A DNA stretch of 11,399 nucleotides from an uncultured Bacilli bacterium (GCA_934101745.1 CAKOSD010000022.1:1-11399); one strand, 5' to 3'. Positions 1 through 7,070 are shown, counted from the first letter of the stretch. The notes: a model not told the origin generated them from the sequence alone. Program-made: numbers and translations.

Positions 1-2
1 AT

Positions 3-884
3 AATGTTATAGGGGTATTTTTTCCTTATATGCTTTTAGATGTTAATGCTCATGCTAATTTTAATGGCGAAGGTGAACGTCAAACCCGGACTTATCAAGT
101 ACAAAATGGTGATATGCGCCATACAAAGTATGATGCTGATGTTTACCATATAGAAAGAGATTTTGATTTTACAATTCAAGGTTTATCTATTGAATCAAGT
201 TCTAATAACCTAAATGAAGTAAGTGGTAAAACTAATAATATTATTAATGCAATAATGCCTTTTGATACTGAAAATTGTGTTAAGTTTAACGCTAATTATT
301 TAATAGGTTTCAACTCAGAAAAAAGAGATGTTAATATTGATAATTTAAAAGCAACGGCTTATGAACAATATAAGGATATTGCTAGATATACATGTAATAG
401 TACACTTGGAATGTATGATAGAGGTGTGCGTTGGGATAATGAGACTTTAGATATTAAAGGACAGCAGTGGACGGCGGCTTATTTACCAGTATGGCTTTAT
501 AGTTATTTAGAAGTTAAAGGTGATAAGAAGTTATTACATTATGTGGCTGTTAATGCTAGAACTAAAGAGGTTATGGGAAGTGTACCTATTCATATACCAA
601 TGTTATTATTAGCCTCTTTTATAGTAGAAATATTTGGCTATATTGCAGCGAGTAATATAGATTGGGATTATAGCTGGATATTCTTATCCGTTGGTTTTAT
701 TTACTTTTTTGTCATTTATAATATATATCGTAATACTAGCGCTCGTCATACTTACGAAAAAGAGACTAAAAGAGAAATGAAGAACTTAAGAAAGATTGAT
801 AATTTTGTTAGAAAAAATAACGGTCAAACTAGTAGTATGATGGATGGTGCCAATAATAGAACTATAAGAGGTAAATTTCATTAA
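3..884 (+). CDS. Membrane protein related to TFIIB-type zinc-ribbon proteins, 5' end outside window
   Basis: The reading frame is open to the window edge (first full codon at 3), so the gene is cut at its 5' end and the ATG at 30 is an internal Met; 293 codons are visible. The phrases NIINAIMPFDTENC, AAYLPVWLYSY and YVAVNARTKEVMGSVPI resemble a family annotated as TFIIB-type zinc-ribbon-containing proteins. The short Cys-rich ribbon of that family would lie upstream, out of sight. Counting from the Met at 30, two hydrophobic segments lie near residues 188-207 and 215-234, followed by a basic cytoplasmic-looking tail with KETKREMKNLRK. The large soluble part precedes the membrane anchor. The biochemical function of the family is not known to me. 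A hairpin terminator follows 7 bases after the stop. Family assignment is from remembered motifs, moderately sure. Confidence 0.7.
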   Translation, partial: NVIGVFFPYMLLDVNAHANFNGEGERQTRTYQVQNGDMRHTKYDADVYHIERDFDFTIQGLSIESSSNNLNEVSGKTNNIINAIMPFDTENCVKFNANYLIGFNSEKRDVNIDNLKATAYEQYKDIARYTCNSTLGMYDRGVRWDNETLDIKGQQWTAAYLPVWLYSYLEVKGDKKLLHYVAVNARTKEVMGSVPIHIPMLLLASFIVEIFGYIAASNIDWDYSWIFLSVGFIYFFVIYNIYRNTSARHTYEKETKREMKNLRKIDNFVRKNNGQTSSMMDGANNRTIRGKFH

Positions 885-891
885 GAAATAT

Positions 892-928
892 AAATGTTAG
901 AATTAATTTTCTAGCATTTTAATTTTTT
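892..928 (+). terminator. Rho-independent terminator after the zinc-ribbon membrane protein
   Basis: An 11-bp stem (AAATGTTAGAA at 892-902 with TTCTAGCATTT at 909-919, one G:U pair) closes a 6-base loop and is followed by TAATTTTTT. It sits just after the stop at 882-884 and separates this gene from the next. Confidence 0.75.
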
Positions 929-991
929 CATCTTGCAAAAAATATTGATTATCTTAATATTTTATGATTAAATAATTTCTTGGTGAAGAAA

Positions 992-1561
992 ATGAATATT
1001 GAAGAAATAAATAAAAGTATTAATAATAATCCTTATGTTAATTATCTTATTAGAGATAAAAACATGGTAAGAACTCAATATACTAATGAAATTAATTTTA
1101 AAGATGCTAGTATAATTTGCAATTTAGAAGAAATTGACTGTAGTGCAAGTGGGGTACTAGAAGATATTGAAAATGCTATTAATAAATTGGTTGATACTGA
1201 TTACGAGGCTTTAAGTTTTAGTTTTTGTGGCGGTTTAGTTGTTAAAAATAATAAACATAAAACAGAAAATATTGATGATTTATTCTTGTATAGGTTAATT
1301 ATTTATCCTTTAAAAAAGGTTGATGGTGAATATAAAAGAATAAATGGTGGTAATAAGAATATCTATCAAAGTGTTTCGGGAAGTATGGAAAAAATTATCC
1401 ATTTTGAGGATTTACTTGCTATTTTAAATAGTTTGCACATATTACCATTATATGTTGATGAAGATTATTTTAAAGTATTAACAGAAGGTTTTTTAGGATG
1501 TGGTAAGCCGATATTATTTACTTTAGAACAAGGGAAAGGAAGAGTACTTAAGAAAAATTAA
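992..1561 (+). CDS. Unrecognised 189-residue protein
   Basis: I do not recognise this protein. TTG, GTG and ATG codons lie in frame at 980, 983 and 992. I chose the ATG at 992 because GGTGA (982-986) sits 5 bases upstream as a ribosome binding site, and upstream starts would have none. The protein looks soluble and acidic. It has no signal peptide or membrane span. It mixes predicted strands and helices: the central segment YEALSFSFCGGLVV is strand-like and FEDLLAILNSLHILPLY is helical. It has only a few cysteines (for example in FSFCGG and LGCGKP) and no metal-binding pattern. It is probably monocistronic, with hairpin terminators on both sides. A weak TTGATT-17-TTAAAT promoter (945-973) is possible but would leave a very short leader. 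Base composition matches the neighbours. Coding status is supported by length, start signal and the overlapping terminator. Confidence 0.75.
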   Translation: MNIEEINKSINNNPYVNYLIRDKNMVRTQYTNEINFKDASIICNLEEIDCSASGVLEDIENAINKLVDTDYEALSFSFCGGLVVKNNKHKTENIDDLFLYRLIIYPLKKVDGEYKRINGGNKNIYQSVSGSMEKIIHFEDLLAILNSLHILPLYVDEDYFKVLTEGFLGCGKPILFTLEQGKGRVLKKN

Positions 1562-1578
1562 GTGCTTTTTATATTTTT
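1543..1578 (+). terminator. Terminator overlapping the stop codon of the unknown gene
   Basis: The 9-bp stem AGTACTTAA (1543-1551) with TTAAGTGCT (1558-1566, one G:U) has a 6-base loop and the tail TTTTATATTTTT. The stop codon (1559-1561) lies inside the 3' arm. Its first 14 bases are identical to those of the terminator behind the next gene. Confidence 0.7.
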
Positions 1579-1600
1579 ATCTTTTCCTGTGGAAAAATAT
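1577..1600. repeat. Imperfect palindrome, copy 1 of a paired operator-like repeat
   Basis: This stretch begins TTATCTTTTCCTGTGG and ends AAAAATAT. It is a diverged direct copy of the perfect palindrome at 1617-1642: both read TTATCTTTT, then C or T, CT, G or A, T, G or A, GAAAAA. The two copies start 40 bp apart. The copy also contains the hairpin TTTTCC-TGT-GGAAAA (1582-1596). Its role is unknown; it could be the outer half of a two-site operator, or simply part of the terminator region of the gene upstream. Confidence 0.5.
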
Positions 1601-1616
1601 ATTTAATGTTTTGGCG

Positions 1617-1642
1617 TTATCTTTTTCTATAGAAAAAGATAA
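1617..1642. promoter_or_regulatory. 26-bp perfect palindrome abutting the ATPase promoter
   Basis: The left arm TTATCTTTTTCTA (1617-1629) is exactly complementary to the right arm TAGAAAAAGATAA (1630-1642), with no loop. It ends at the base before the -35 hexamer (1643). It is therefore upstream of the transcript that starts near 1678 and is more likely a protein-binding site on DNA than an RNA hairpin. A diverged copy lies 40 bp upstream. A perfect palindrome of different sequence sits in the same position before the ATPase remnant (10749-10770). Confidence 0.65.
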
Positions 1643-1671
1643 TTGACTTCATGAACAATTAATTATATAAT
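1643..1671 (+). promoter_or_regulatory. Strong sigma-A-type promoter of the ATPase gene
   Basis: TTGACT (1643-1648), a 17-bp spacer and a consensus TATAAT (1666-1671) lie 20 bases ahead of the GTG start at 1691. The ribosome binding site GAGGTGAT (1678-1685) follows. Confidence 0.8.
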
Positions 1672-1690
1672 TAACTTGAGGTGATTTACT

Positions 1691-2890
1691 GTGATAAAAA
1701 GGGAAAAGTATTTATCAAAACTTAGAGACTTTTATGATAAGGATATTATTAAGATAATTACAGGAATAAGGCGTTCTGGAAAATCGGTATTAATTAAACA
1801 GATTATTGAAGAATTAAAAGATAAAGGTATTGATGATAATCATATTATTTATATCAATTTTGAAGATGTTAAATATGCAACTATAGACAATTTTTTAAAA
1901 GTTAATGATTATGTCACTTCTAAGATATTAGACAAAGAAAAGTATTATTTGTTTTTTGATGAAATTCAGGTGATTTTAAATTGGGAGAAAGTGGTGAATT
2001 CTCTTAAGGCTACAGAAAATACTTCTATATTTGTTACTGGTTCTAATTCGAAGTTATTGTCTGGCGAACTTGCTACTTTACTTTCAGGACGTTATGTATC
2101 TTTTAAAGTGGCACCGTTTAATTTTAAAGAGGTTGTAGAATTAAAGCGATTAAAAGGCTCGGAAGAAATAAAAAAGGCATTTTTAAATTATATGATGTGG
2201 GGAGGTATGCCACAGAGATTTGAGTTTGATAATGTTGAATCAATGAAAACTTATTTATATGATTTATTTAATTCTATTGTTTTAAAAGATATAGTAAAAA
2301 GATATAACATTAAGAATGTAACCATATTTGAAAGAGTAATGGAATATTTGGTGACAAATCCTTCTCAAACTTTTTCAACTCAAAATATGATGAAAGAATT
2401 TGAAAAAGCCAATATTCCGGTTTCAACAAGGACTATTTATGATTGCTTAGACTATGCAGAATCTTCAATGCTTATGATGAAAACATCGGAATATGATGTT
2501 AGAGGTAAAAGAATTTTGTCAAGAAAAGATAAATATTATTTGACTGATTTAGGATTGGGACAGATTTTAAATGTTAATAAAAAAACCCAATTTGGTGCTT
2601 ATTTAGAGAATATTGTTTATAATGAATTGATATATAGAGGGTATAATGTAAGTATTGGTAATAATAATGGAAGAGAGATTGATTTTGTTGCAACAAAGTA
2701 TAATACAAGAGAATATTATCAAGTATGTTACTCTTTAGAGAATGAAGATACCGAAGCTAGAGAATTTGGGGCTTATAGCGGATTAGAAGATAATTATCCT
2801 AAATATGTAATATCGATGGATGATTTAGATTATTCTCAAAATGGTATAATTCATAAAAATGCTATTAAATGGTTGTTAGAGATTGATTAG
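1691..2890 (+). CDS. AAA+ ATPase, AAA_14/DUF4143 family
   Basis: This 399-residue cytoplasmic protein starts at GTG, with GAGGTGAT five bases upstream. The N-terminal P-loop domain (about 1-150) has Walker A GIRRSGKS (25-32), Walker B YLFFDEI (86-92) and the sensor-like segment FVTGSNSKLL (114-123). The family signature LSGRYVSFKVAPFNFKE follows (131-147). Residues about 212-290 look like a winged helix (FSTQNMMKEFEKANIPVSTRTIYDCLDYAE). The C-terminal DUF4143 part has a nuclease-fold-like pattern: GREIDFVATK (E329, D331) then YYQV (Q344), the position where PD-(D/E)XK enzymes have E/Q-x-K. Nuclease activity is not established for the family, whose cellular role is unclear. The gene stands alone between two terminators, with its own promoter and paired palindromes. 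The winged helix makes autoregulation at those palindromes possible, which is my inference. A decayed paralogue is at 10819-10973. Confidence 0.9.
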   Translation: MIKREKYLSKLRDFYDKDIIKIITGIRRSGKSVLIKQIIEELKDKGIDDNHIIYINFEDVKYATIDNFLKVNDYVTSKILDKEKYYLFFDEIQVILNWEKVVNSLKATENTSIFVTGSNSKLLSGELATLLSGRYVSFKVAPFNFKEVVELKRLKGSEEIKKAFLNYMMWGGMPQRFEFDNVESMKTYLYDLFNSIVLKDIVKRYNIKNVTIFERVMEYLVTNPSQTFSTQNMMKEFEKANIPVSTRTIYDCLDYAESSMLMMKTSEYDVRGKRILSRKDKYYLTDLGLGQILNVNKKTQFGAYLENIVYNELIYRGYNVSIGNNNGREIDFVATKYNTREYYQVCYSLENEDTEAREFGAYSGLEDNYPKYVISMDDLDYSQNGIIHKNAIKWLLEID

Positions 2891-2894
2891 CAGC

Positions 2895-2922
2895 AAGTAC
2901 TTAAGAAAATAAGTACTTTTTT
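2895..2922 (+). terminator. Rho-independent terminator after the ATPase gene
   Basis: A perfect 9-bp stem AAGTACTTA (2895-2903) with TAAGTACTT (2910-2918) closes a 6-base loop and ends in a run of six T. It isolates the ATPase gene from the two-component genes. Bases 2896-2909 repeat exactly bases 1543-1556 in the terminator upstream of the ATPase gene. Confidence 0.85.
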
Positions 2923-2963
2923 AAGTGTTGTTATATAAATTTGCTATAAACTTCTTTAAAATA

Positions 2964-2991
2964 TTGTTTCAAGAAAAAGTTATGATACAAT
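2964..2991 (+). promoter_or_regulatory. Promoter of the two-component system genes
   Basis: TTGTTT (2964-2969), a 16-bp spacer and TACAAT (2986-2991) lie 24 bases before the ATG at 3016. The ribosome binding site GGTGGTG is at 3005-3011. I see no clear direct repeat of OmpR type here, so autoregulation is not evident. Confidence 0.55.
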
Positions 2992-3015
2992 AACAATATA
3001 AATTGGTGGTGTTTT

Positions 3016-3696
3016 ATGATAAATATACTAATAGTAGAAGATGATATTAATCTACTTAATATTATAAAGAAGAATTTAGAAAGAGAAGGGTATGTGGTTT
3101 ATACCGCTTTAGATGGCGTATCAGGTTTAGAAGTTTTTGAAAATAATCATATTGATTTAATCATACTGGATTTAATGTTACCTAAATTAGATGGATATGC
3201 ATTTACGAAGAAAATTAGAAATGAAAAAGAGAATTTACCGATTATCATGACGACTGCTAAGAGTTTAATGGAAGATAAAAGAATTGCTTTTCAAACAGGG
3301 GTGGATGATTATATGACTAAACCCTTAGAAATGGAAGAATTATTATTAAGAGTAAAAGCCTTACTACGTCGTAGTAAAATTTTAGCCGAAAGAAAGATTG
3401 TGACTGGAAAAGTGGTTGTTGATTGTGATGCCATGACTGTTACCAGAGATGGTGAAGTAACGGAATTAACGCAAAAGGAATTCGCCTTGTTATATAAATT
3501 GTTATCTAATCCTAATAAAATATTTACAAGAAATCAATTAATGGATGAAATATGGGGTTATGAATCAAACAGTGATGATAGAACCATTGATGCCCATATT
3601 AATAGGTTAAGAAGAAAATTTGAAAATTATCCAGAATTTGAAATTAAGTCAGTTCGCGGTCTGGGGTATAAGGTGGTTAAAAATGAAAAAAATTAA
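3016..3696 (+). CDS. OmpR/PhoB-family response regulator
   Basis: The 226-residue protein has the usual length and two-domain form of the OmpR/PhoB class. The receiver domain (about 1-118) shows the acidic pair D9-D10, the phospho-acceptor D52 in LIILDLMLPKLDG, T79/T80 in PIIMTTAKS and K102 in MTKPLEMEEL. The DNA-binding winged helix (about 128-223) has LTQKEFALLYKLLSNPNKIFTRNQL, recognition-helix residues DRTIDAHINRLRRKF, and the C-terminal hairpin SVRGLGYKV. It should be phosphorylated by the kinase encoded next, with which it overlaps by 14 bases, and then bind paired direct repeats. A likely target is the operon that begins at 4802, whose promoter carries a repeat of that kind. The regulon cannot be told from the protein, and no specific name (PhoB, VanR, CiaR and so on) is justified. 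Confidence 0.93.
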   Translation: MINILIVEDDINLLNIIKKNLEREGYVVYTALDGVSGLEVFENNHIDLIILDLMLPKLDGYAFTKKIRNEKENLPIIMTTAKSLMEDKRIAFQTGVDDYMTKPLEMEELLLRVKALLRRSKILAERKIVTGKVVVDCDAMTVTRDGEVTELTQKEFALLYKLLSNPNKIFTRNQLMDEIWGYESNSDDRTIDAHINRLRRKFENYPEFEIKSVRGLGYKVVKNEKN

Positions 3697-4738
3697 TGAT
3701 GATGAGATTAAAACTAATCAAAAGTTAACTTTTTATTTTACGGCCTTAGCCTTTTGTGTCTTTGCGGCTATTATAATAGCCTTGAGTTTTTTAATATTTT
3801 TAGGTAATAAAATATTAGGTTGGGATTATATGATTGATTTACATCAATCGCAGTTCTGGATTTTAGTATTTGTAGCGATTATTTTAATTGGGGTTATTTC
3901 TTCAATTTTGATTGGGCGTCCTATTTTAAAGGGAATTAAAGAAATATCTAACTCGACTAAAAAGATAAGTGAGGGTGATTTTTCGGTTAGAATCAAAGAG
4001 AATAAAACAAAGTTTTTGGGACGACTTTCCCATGATTTTAATCAAATGGCTAAGGAATTAGAAGGAGTAAAAATATTAAGAAATGACTTTATTAATAACT
4101 TTTCGCATGAATTTAAAACACCAATAAGCTCAATAAAGAACTATGCGGAGGAATTAAAAAATAATGACTTATCTAAAGAAGAGCAAGATAAGTATTTAGA
4201 TATAATTATTAAAGAGGCTACTAGACTTTCTAATCTTTCTAATAGTATTTTATATTTATCTAAAGTCGAAAAACAAGAAATATTAACTGATAAAACAAAG
4301 TATGATGTAGGGGAACAAATAAGACAGGCTATTCTTTTAGAAATGAAAAAAATAGAAGAAAAGAATTTAGAGTTAGATTTAGATATTTTAGATTATAAAC
4401 TATTTTTAAACGAAGATAGTATTGAACAAGTATGGATTAATATTTTAGATAATGCGATTAAATTTAGTGAAGAAGGTAAAACCATAAAAGTTACTAGTAA
4501 AATCGTTAATAATTATTATGAAGTAAGAATCAAAGATGAAGGAATTGGAATTTTAGAAGATGATTTACCTTTTGTTTGGGAAAAATTTTATAAGGCTGAT
4601 AAATCCCATTCACAAGAAGGTAATGGTCTTGGACTTTCTTTAGTTAAAAGAATTATTGAACTTCATAAAGGTATAATTGAGATAAAAAGTAAGGTAAATA
4701 AAGGAACTGAAGTTATTGTGAAATTACCAGTTAAATGA
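3683..4738 (+). CDS. Sensor histidine kinase with short external loop
   Basis: I start this at the ATG at 3683 (351 residues), which has AAGGTGG six bases upstream. An in-frame start at 3620 would lie deep inside the response regulator and has no such site. Two membrane segments (about 16-40 and 57-78) enclose only about 16 residues, so there is no room for an extracytoplasmic sensor domain. A HAMP-like linker follows (about 77-130). The HisKA box is NFSHEFKTP with phospho-acceptor H142. The ATPase domain has the N box WINILDNAIKFS (N257), G1 DEGIGI (285-290), F box FVWEKFYKAD and G2 GNGLGLSL (313-320). All catalytic motifs are intact. The kinase should phosphorylate D52 of its partner. Its tiny loop suggests that it senses inside or at the membrane, or through a partner protein. 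TGA is the stop codon and the next operon's promoter starts directly behind it, with no terminator between. Confidence 0.93.
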   Translation: MKKINDDEIKTNQKLTFYFTALAFCVFAAIIIALSFLIFLGNKILGWDYMIDLHQSQFWILVFVAIILIGVISSILIGRPILKGIKEISNSTKKISEGDFSVRIKENKTKFLGRLSHDFNQMAKELEGVKILRNDFINNFSHEFKTPISSIKNYAEELKNNDLSKEEQDKYLDIIIKEATRLSNLSNSILYLSKVEKQEILTDKTKYDVGEQIRQAILLEMKKIEEKNLELDLDILDYKLFLNEDSIEQVWINILDNAIKFSEEGKTIKVTSKIVNNYYEVRIKDEGIGILEDDLPFVWEKFYKADKSHSQEGNGLGLSLVKRIIELHKGIIEIKSKVNKGTEVIVKLPVK

Positions 4739-4771
4739 TTTCACATTCAGTTCATTTTTAAATTGTATAAT
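4739..4771 (+). promoter_or_regulatory. Lipid operon promoter with probable response-regulator repeat
   Basis: A consensus TATAAT (4766-4771) is present, but the -35 position at 16-18 bp spacing (4742-4749) bears no resemblance to TTGACA. In its place lies TTTCACATTCAGTTCATT (4739-4756), in which TTCA recurs at 4740 and 4751, exactly 11 bp apart, with a third TTCA at 4746. An 11-bp repeat over a defective -35 box is the usual site for activators of the OmpR/PhoB family, and such a regulator is encoded immediately upstream. The link to that regulator is inference. SD GGAAGTGA is at 4788-4795. Confidence 0.6.
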
Positions 4772-4801
4772 AAAAATAGTTTGTATGGGAAGTGATTGCT
4801 T

Positions 4802-6358
4802 ATGAAAAAAAACTATGCTTACTATAATAATCCCAAGATTAATAGTTTTAAAGAGTTAATGAATTTAAGTATTAAAAAACCAGATGATATAGCCTTTAGT
4901 TTTTTAGATAAGAGTAAAGTTCAAATTACGAAAACTTATCAAGAATTTTATGAGGATGTAAGACTTGTTAGTAACTATATTGCTAATCTTTATAATAATA
5001 AACATATTGCTTTAATTGGCGAAAATTCTTATAACTTTTTGGTGTTATTTATGGGAATTGTTATTAGTGGGAATTGTGCTGTTATTATTGATAAAGATTT
5101 AGATGCTTTAGATATTAAAAAGATGCTTAAGAATACGAGTACTAATACTTGTTTTTATTCTAAAGAATATTGTAATAATTTAAGCGGACTGGTTAGTAAA
5201 ATGTATCCTATTGAAGAGATTGATAATTATAAATTAGAAAAAGATTTTATTAGATTTACTAATCCTCAGGATACAAGTGTTATTTTCTTTACTTCGGGAA
5301 CAACTGGTTTTAATAAGGCTGTGTGTTTAAGTGAAGAAAATATTTGCTTTGATATTTGGTCTTTGGCTAGTCTTTTTAAACCAAATGGAGGAGTTTATGC
5401 GGTATTGCCTTTTCATCATTCATTTGGCCTTATTACGGGAATTTTAAAACCATTTTATTATCATGTTCCAATTTTCATTAATAGTAGTTTGAAGAATTTA
5501 CAGAAGGAAATGAAGATGGCTAAGCCTAATACGATGTTTGTGGTACCGGTATTTATTGAGACTTTTTATAAAACCATTTGGGCTACGGCTCGAAGGACTA
5601 AGCAAGATAAAAAGTTGAAACTAGCAATTAAATTATCAAATAGTCTTTTAAAAGTTGGTATTGATTTACGAAAAAAATTATTTAAGTCGGTTTTGGCTCA
5701 ATTTGGGGGTAATTTAGAATACTTTATTTGTGGTGGGGCTTATTTAGATAGTAAGTATGTAAAATGGTTTAGAAGTATTGGGATTGAAATATTAAATGGT
5801 TATGGTATTACGGAATGTAGTCCAGTGGTAGCGGTTAATCGTAACTTATACGGCAAAGATGGATCGGTTGGGTTAATTGGTCGTGATATTGAAGTGAAAA
5901 TAGTTGATAATGAGATTTGCGTTAAGGGAAAAAATGTTATGCTCGGTTATTATAATGATTCCAAGGCAACGAAAGAAGTATTAAGTGACAGTTGGTTTAA
6001 GACCGGGGATTTTGGTTATCTTGATAAGGACGGTTTTTTATTTATAACTGGTCGCAAGAAAAATCTAATAATCTTATCTAATGGTGAAAATATTTTACCC
6101 GAGATGATAGAAGAAAAGTTACTTAAAGATAAAGGGGTTATGGAAGTAGTTGTGGATTCTTTAAATAATCAGTTAGTAGCATATATTTATCCTAGTGATG
6201 ATTACTTGGGTAATATTACTTATTTTAATAATTTGATTTATAAATATAATAAAACTGTTCCTAAAAATCACCAAATAAGTAAATGTATTTTAAGAACAAC
6301 TGAATTTAAGAAAAATAATAATCATAAGATTTTAAGAAATAAAATAATGGAGGAATAA
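4802..6358 (+). CDS. AMP-forming fatty-acyl ligase (acyl-CoA/acyl-ACP synthetase-like)
   Basis: The start is the ATG at 4802, six bases after GGAAGTGA. A TTG two codons earlier overlaps the ribosome site. The 518-residue enzyme belongs to the adenylate-forming superfamily. It has the P-loop-like A3 motif FTSGTTGFNK (163-172), A5 GYGITECS (333-340), A7 TGDFGYLD (401-408), A8 GRKKNLIILSNGENI (417-431) and the A10 lysine K509 in HKILR. The segment CGGAYLDSKYVKWFRSIGIEILNGYG follows the pattern of long-chain acyl-CoA synthetases more than amino-acid-activating enzymes, so a fatty acid is the likely substrate. The carrier protein gene starts two bases after its stop, so the adenylate is probably passed to ACP phosphopantetheine rather than to CoA. 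A D-alanine ligase of DltA type is less likely but not excluded. Probably cytoplasmic; no membrane span is evident. Confidence 0.88.
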   Translation: MKKNYAYYNNPKINSFKELMNLSIKKPDDIAFSFLDKSKVQITKTYQEFYEDVRLVSNYIANLYNNKHIALIGENSYNFLVLFMGIVISGNCAVIIDKDLDALDIKKMLKNTSTNTCFYSKEYCNNLSGLVSKMYPIEEIDNYKLEKDFIRFTNPQDTSVIFFTSGTTGFNKAVCLSEENICFDIWSLASLFKPNGGVYAVLPFHHSFGLITGILKPFYYHVPIFINSSLKNLQKEMKMAKPNTMFVVPVFIETFYKTIWATARRTKQDKKLKLAIKLSNSLLKVGIDLRKKLFKSVLAQFGGNLEYFICGGAYLDSKYVKWFRSIGIEILNGYGITECSPVVAVNRNLYGKDGSVGLIGRDIEVKIVDNEICVKGKNVMLGYYNDSKATKEVLSDSWFKTGDFGYLDKDGFLFITGRKKNLIILSNGENILPEMIEEKLLKDKGVMEVVVDSLNNQLVAYIYPSDDYLGNITYFNNLIYKYNKTVPKNHQISKCILRTTEFKKNNNHKILRNKIMEE

Positions 6359-6360
6359 AG

Positions 6361-6600
6361 ATGGAAAAGAAGAAAATAACTGTAGAGGAAGTAATTAAAT
6401 TAATTAGTGAGGTTTGTGAAATACCGGAAGAAAAAATTAGTGAGAAGGCTAATTTAACGACTGATTTAGAATTAGAATCATTAGATATTGTTACTTTAAT
6501 TAGTGAATGTGAAGAAAGGTATCATTTAACTATTCCTGATAAAGATATTAAGACTTTCCAAACGGTTAAGGATATAGAAGAATATTTAAATAAATGCTAA
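6361..6600 (+). CDS. Acyl carrier protein
   Basis: The 79 residues match the usual ACP length and acidic four-helix pattern. The phosphopantetheine serine is S40 in DLELESLDIVTLI. The common DSL is ESL here, a conservative change one residue before the serine. Helix II/III residues ECEERYHLTIPDKDI and the end FQTVKDIEEYLNK are typical of ACPs. The ribosome site GGAGG (6349-6353) lies inside the end of the ligase gene, so translation is coupled. The operon position suggests a dedicated carrier loaded by the ligase and primed by the PPTase encoded next, rather than the housekeeping fatty-acid-synthesis ACP, which is usually linked to fab or rnc genes. A DltC-like carrier is the main alternative. 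Confidence 0.92.
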   Translation: MEKKKITVEEVIKLISEVCEIPEEKISEKANLTTDLELESLDIVTLISECEERYHLTIPDKDIKTFQTVKDIEEYLNKC

Positions 6601-6624
6601 TTTATAGATTAACAATAGATAACA

Positions 6625-7068
6625 ATGAATAAATTATATATTGAAGAGAATATAAGTAGTAATGATCTTATAAAAAGGATTGCTTATGATTATAATTTAA
6701 GTAATTATGTGGTTTTAAAAACTAAAACTGGTAAACCTTATTTTAAAGGAAATAATATTTATTTTAATATAAGTAATAAAGATAATATAACTGTGGCGGT
6801 AACAAGTTCTAAGCCTATAGGGATTGATATTGAAAGATTAACTTTTAAAGAAGGAGTAGTTAAGCATTTTTTTAGAGAATCTGAACAAGAAATAATCAAA
6901 AATAGTTTAGATAAAGAATTGGATTTTACTACTATTTGGGTTAAAAAAGAGGCTTATATTAAATATTTAGGGTTAGATATAACGAGTATTAGAAAAATAG
7001 ATACAACTACAATAACGGGTTTTACAATAAAAAAATATAAAGAATATATAATAGGAATTAAGGAGTAA
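6625..7068 (+). CDS. Small Sfp-type 4'-phosphopantetheinyl transferase
   Basis: The enzyme moves phosphopantetheine from CoA to the carrier serine, here presumably S40 of the adjacent ACP. Family motifs appear in order: GKPYF (36-40), YFNISNKDN (46-54), PIGIDIERL (64-72) and WVKKEAYIKYLG (105-116). The metal-binding acids of Sfp correspond to D68, E70 and E109, all present. The His-Ser of the usual FNxSHS motif is replaced by Asn-Lys (N51, K52), an unusual change near the CoA site. At 147 residues it is well below the roughly 220 of Sfp but longer than AcpS, and the normal AcpS motifs are absent. The start at 6625 is forced by an in-frame stop at 6616, yet no purine-rich ribosome site precedes it. 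Translation may depend on ribosomes ending at the ACP stop 24 bases upstream. A catalytically weakened enzyme is possible. Confidence 0.82.
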   Translation: MNKLYIEENISSNDLIKRIAYDYNLSNYVVLKTKTGKPYFKGNNIYFNISNKDNITVAVTSSKPIGIDIERLTFKEGVVKHFFRESEQEIIKNSLDKELDFTTIWVKKEAYIKYLGLDITSIRKIDTTTITGFTIKKYKEYIIGIKE

Positions 7069-7070
7069 AA

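Noticed and set aside
1577..1642. CRISPR array or rho-independent terminator as an explanation of the two repeats
   Set aside because: There are only two diverged copies and no spacers, and the perfect palindrome lacks a following T run on either strand.
3620..3682. Earlier in-frame start for the histidine kinase
   Set aside because: It would overlap the response regulator by 77 bases and add residues unlike a kinase N-terminus; the ATG at 3683 has a good ribosome site.
4736..4738. Mycoplasma genetic code (TGA as Trp)
   Set aside because: TGA ends the histidine kinase right after its last conserved segment, no gene has an internal TGA, and tryptophans are coded by TGG. This is one stop codon only, so the evidence is modest.
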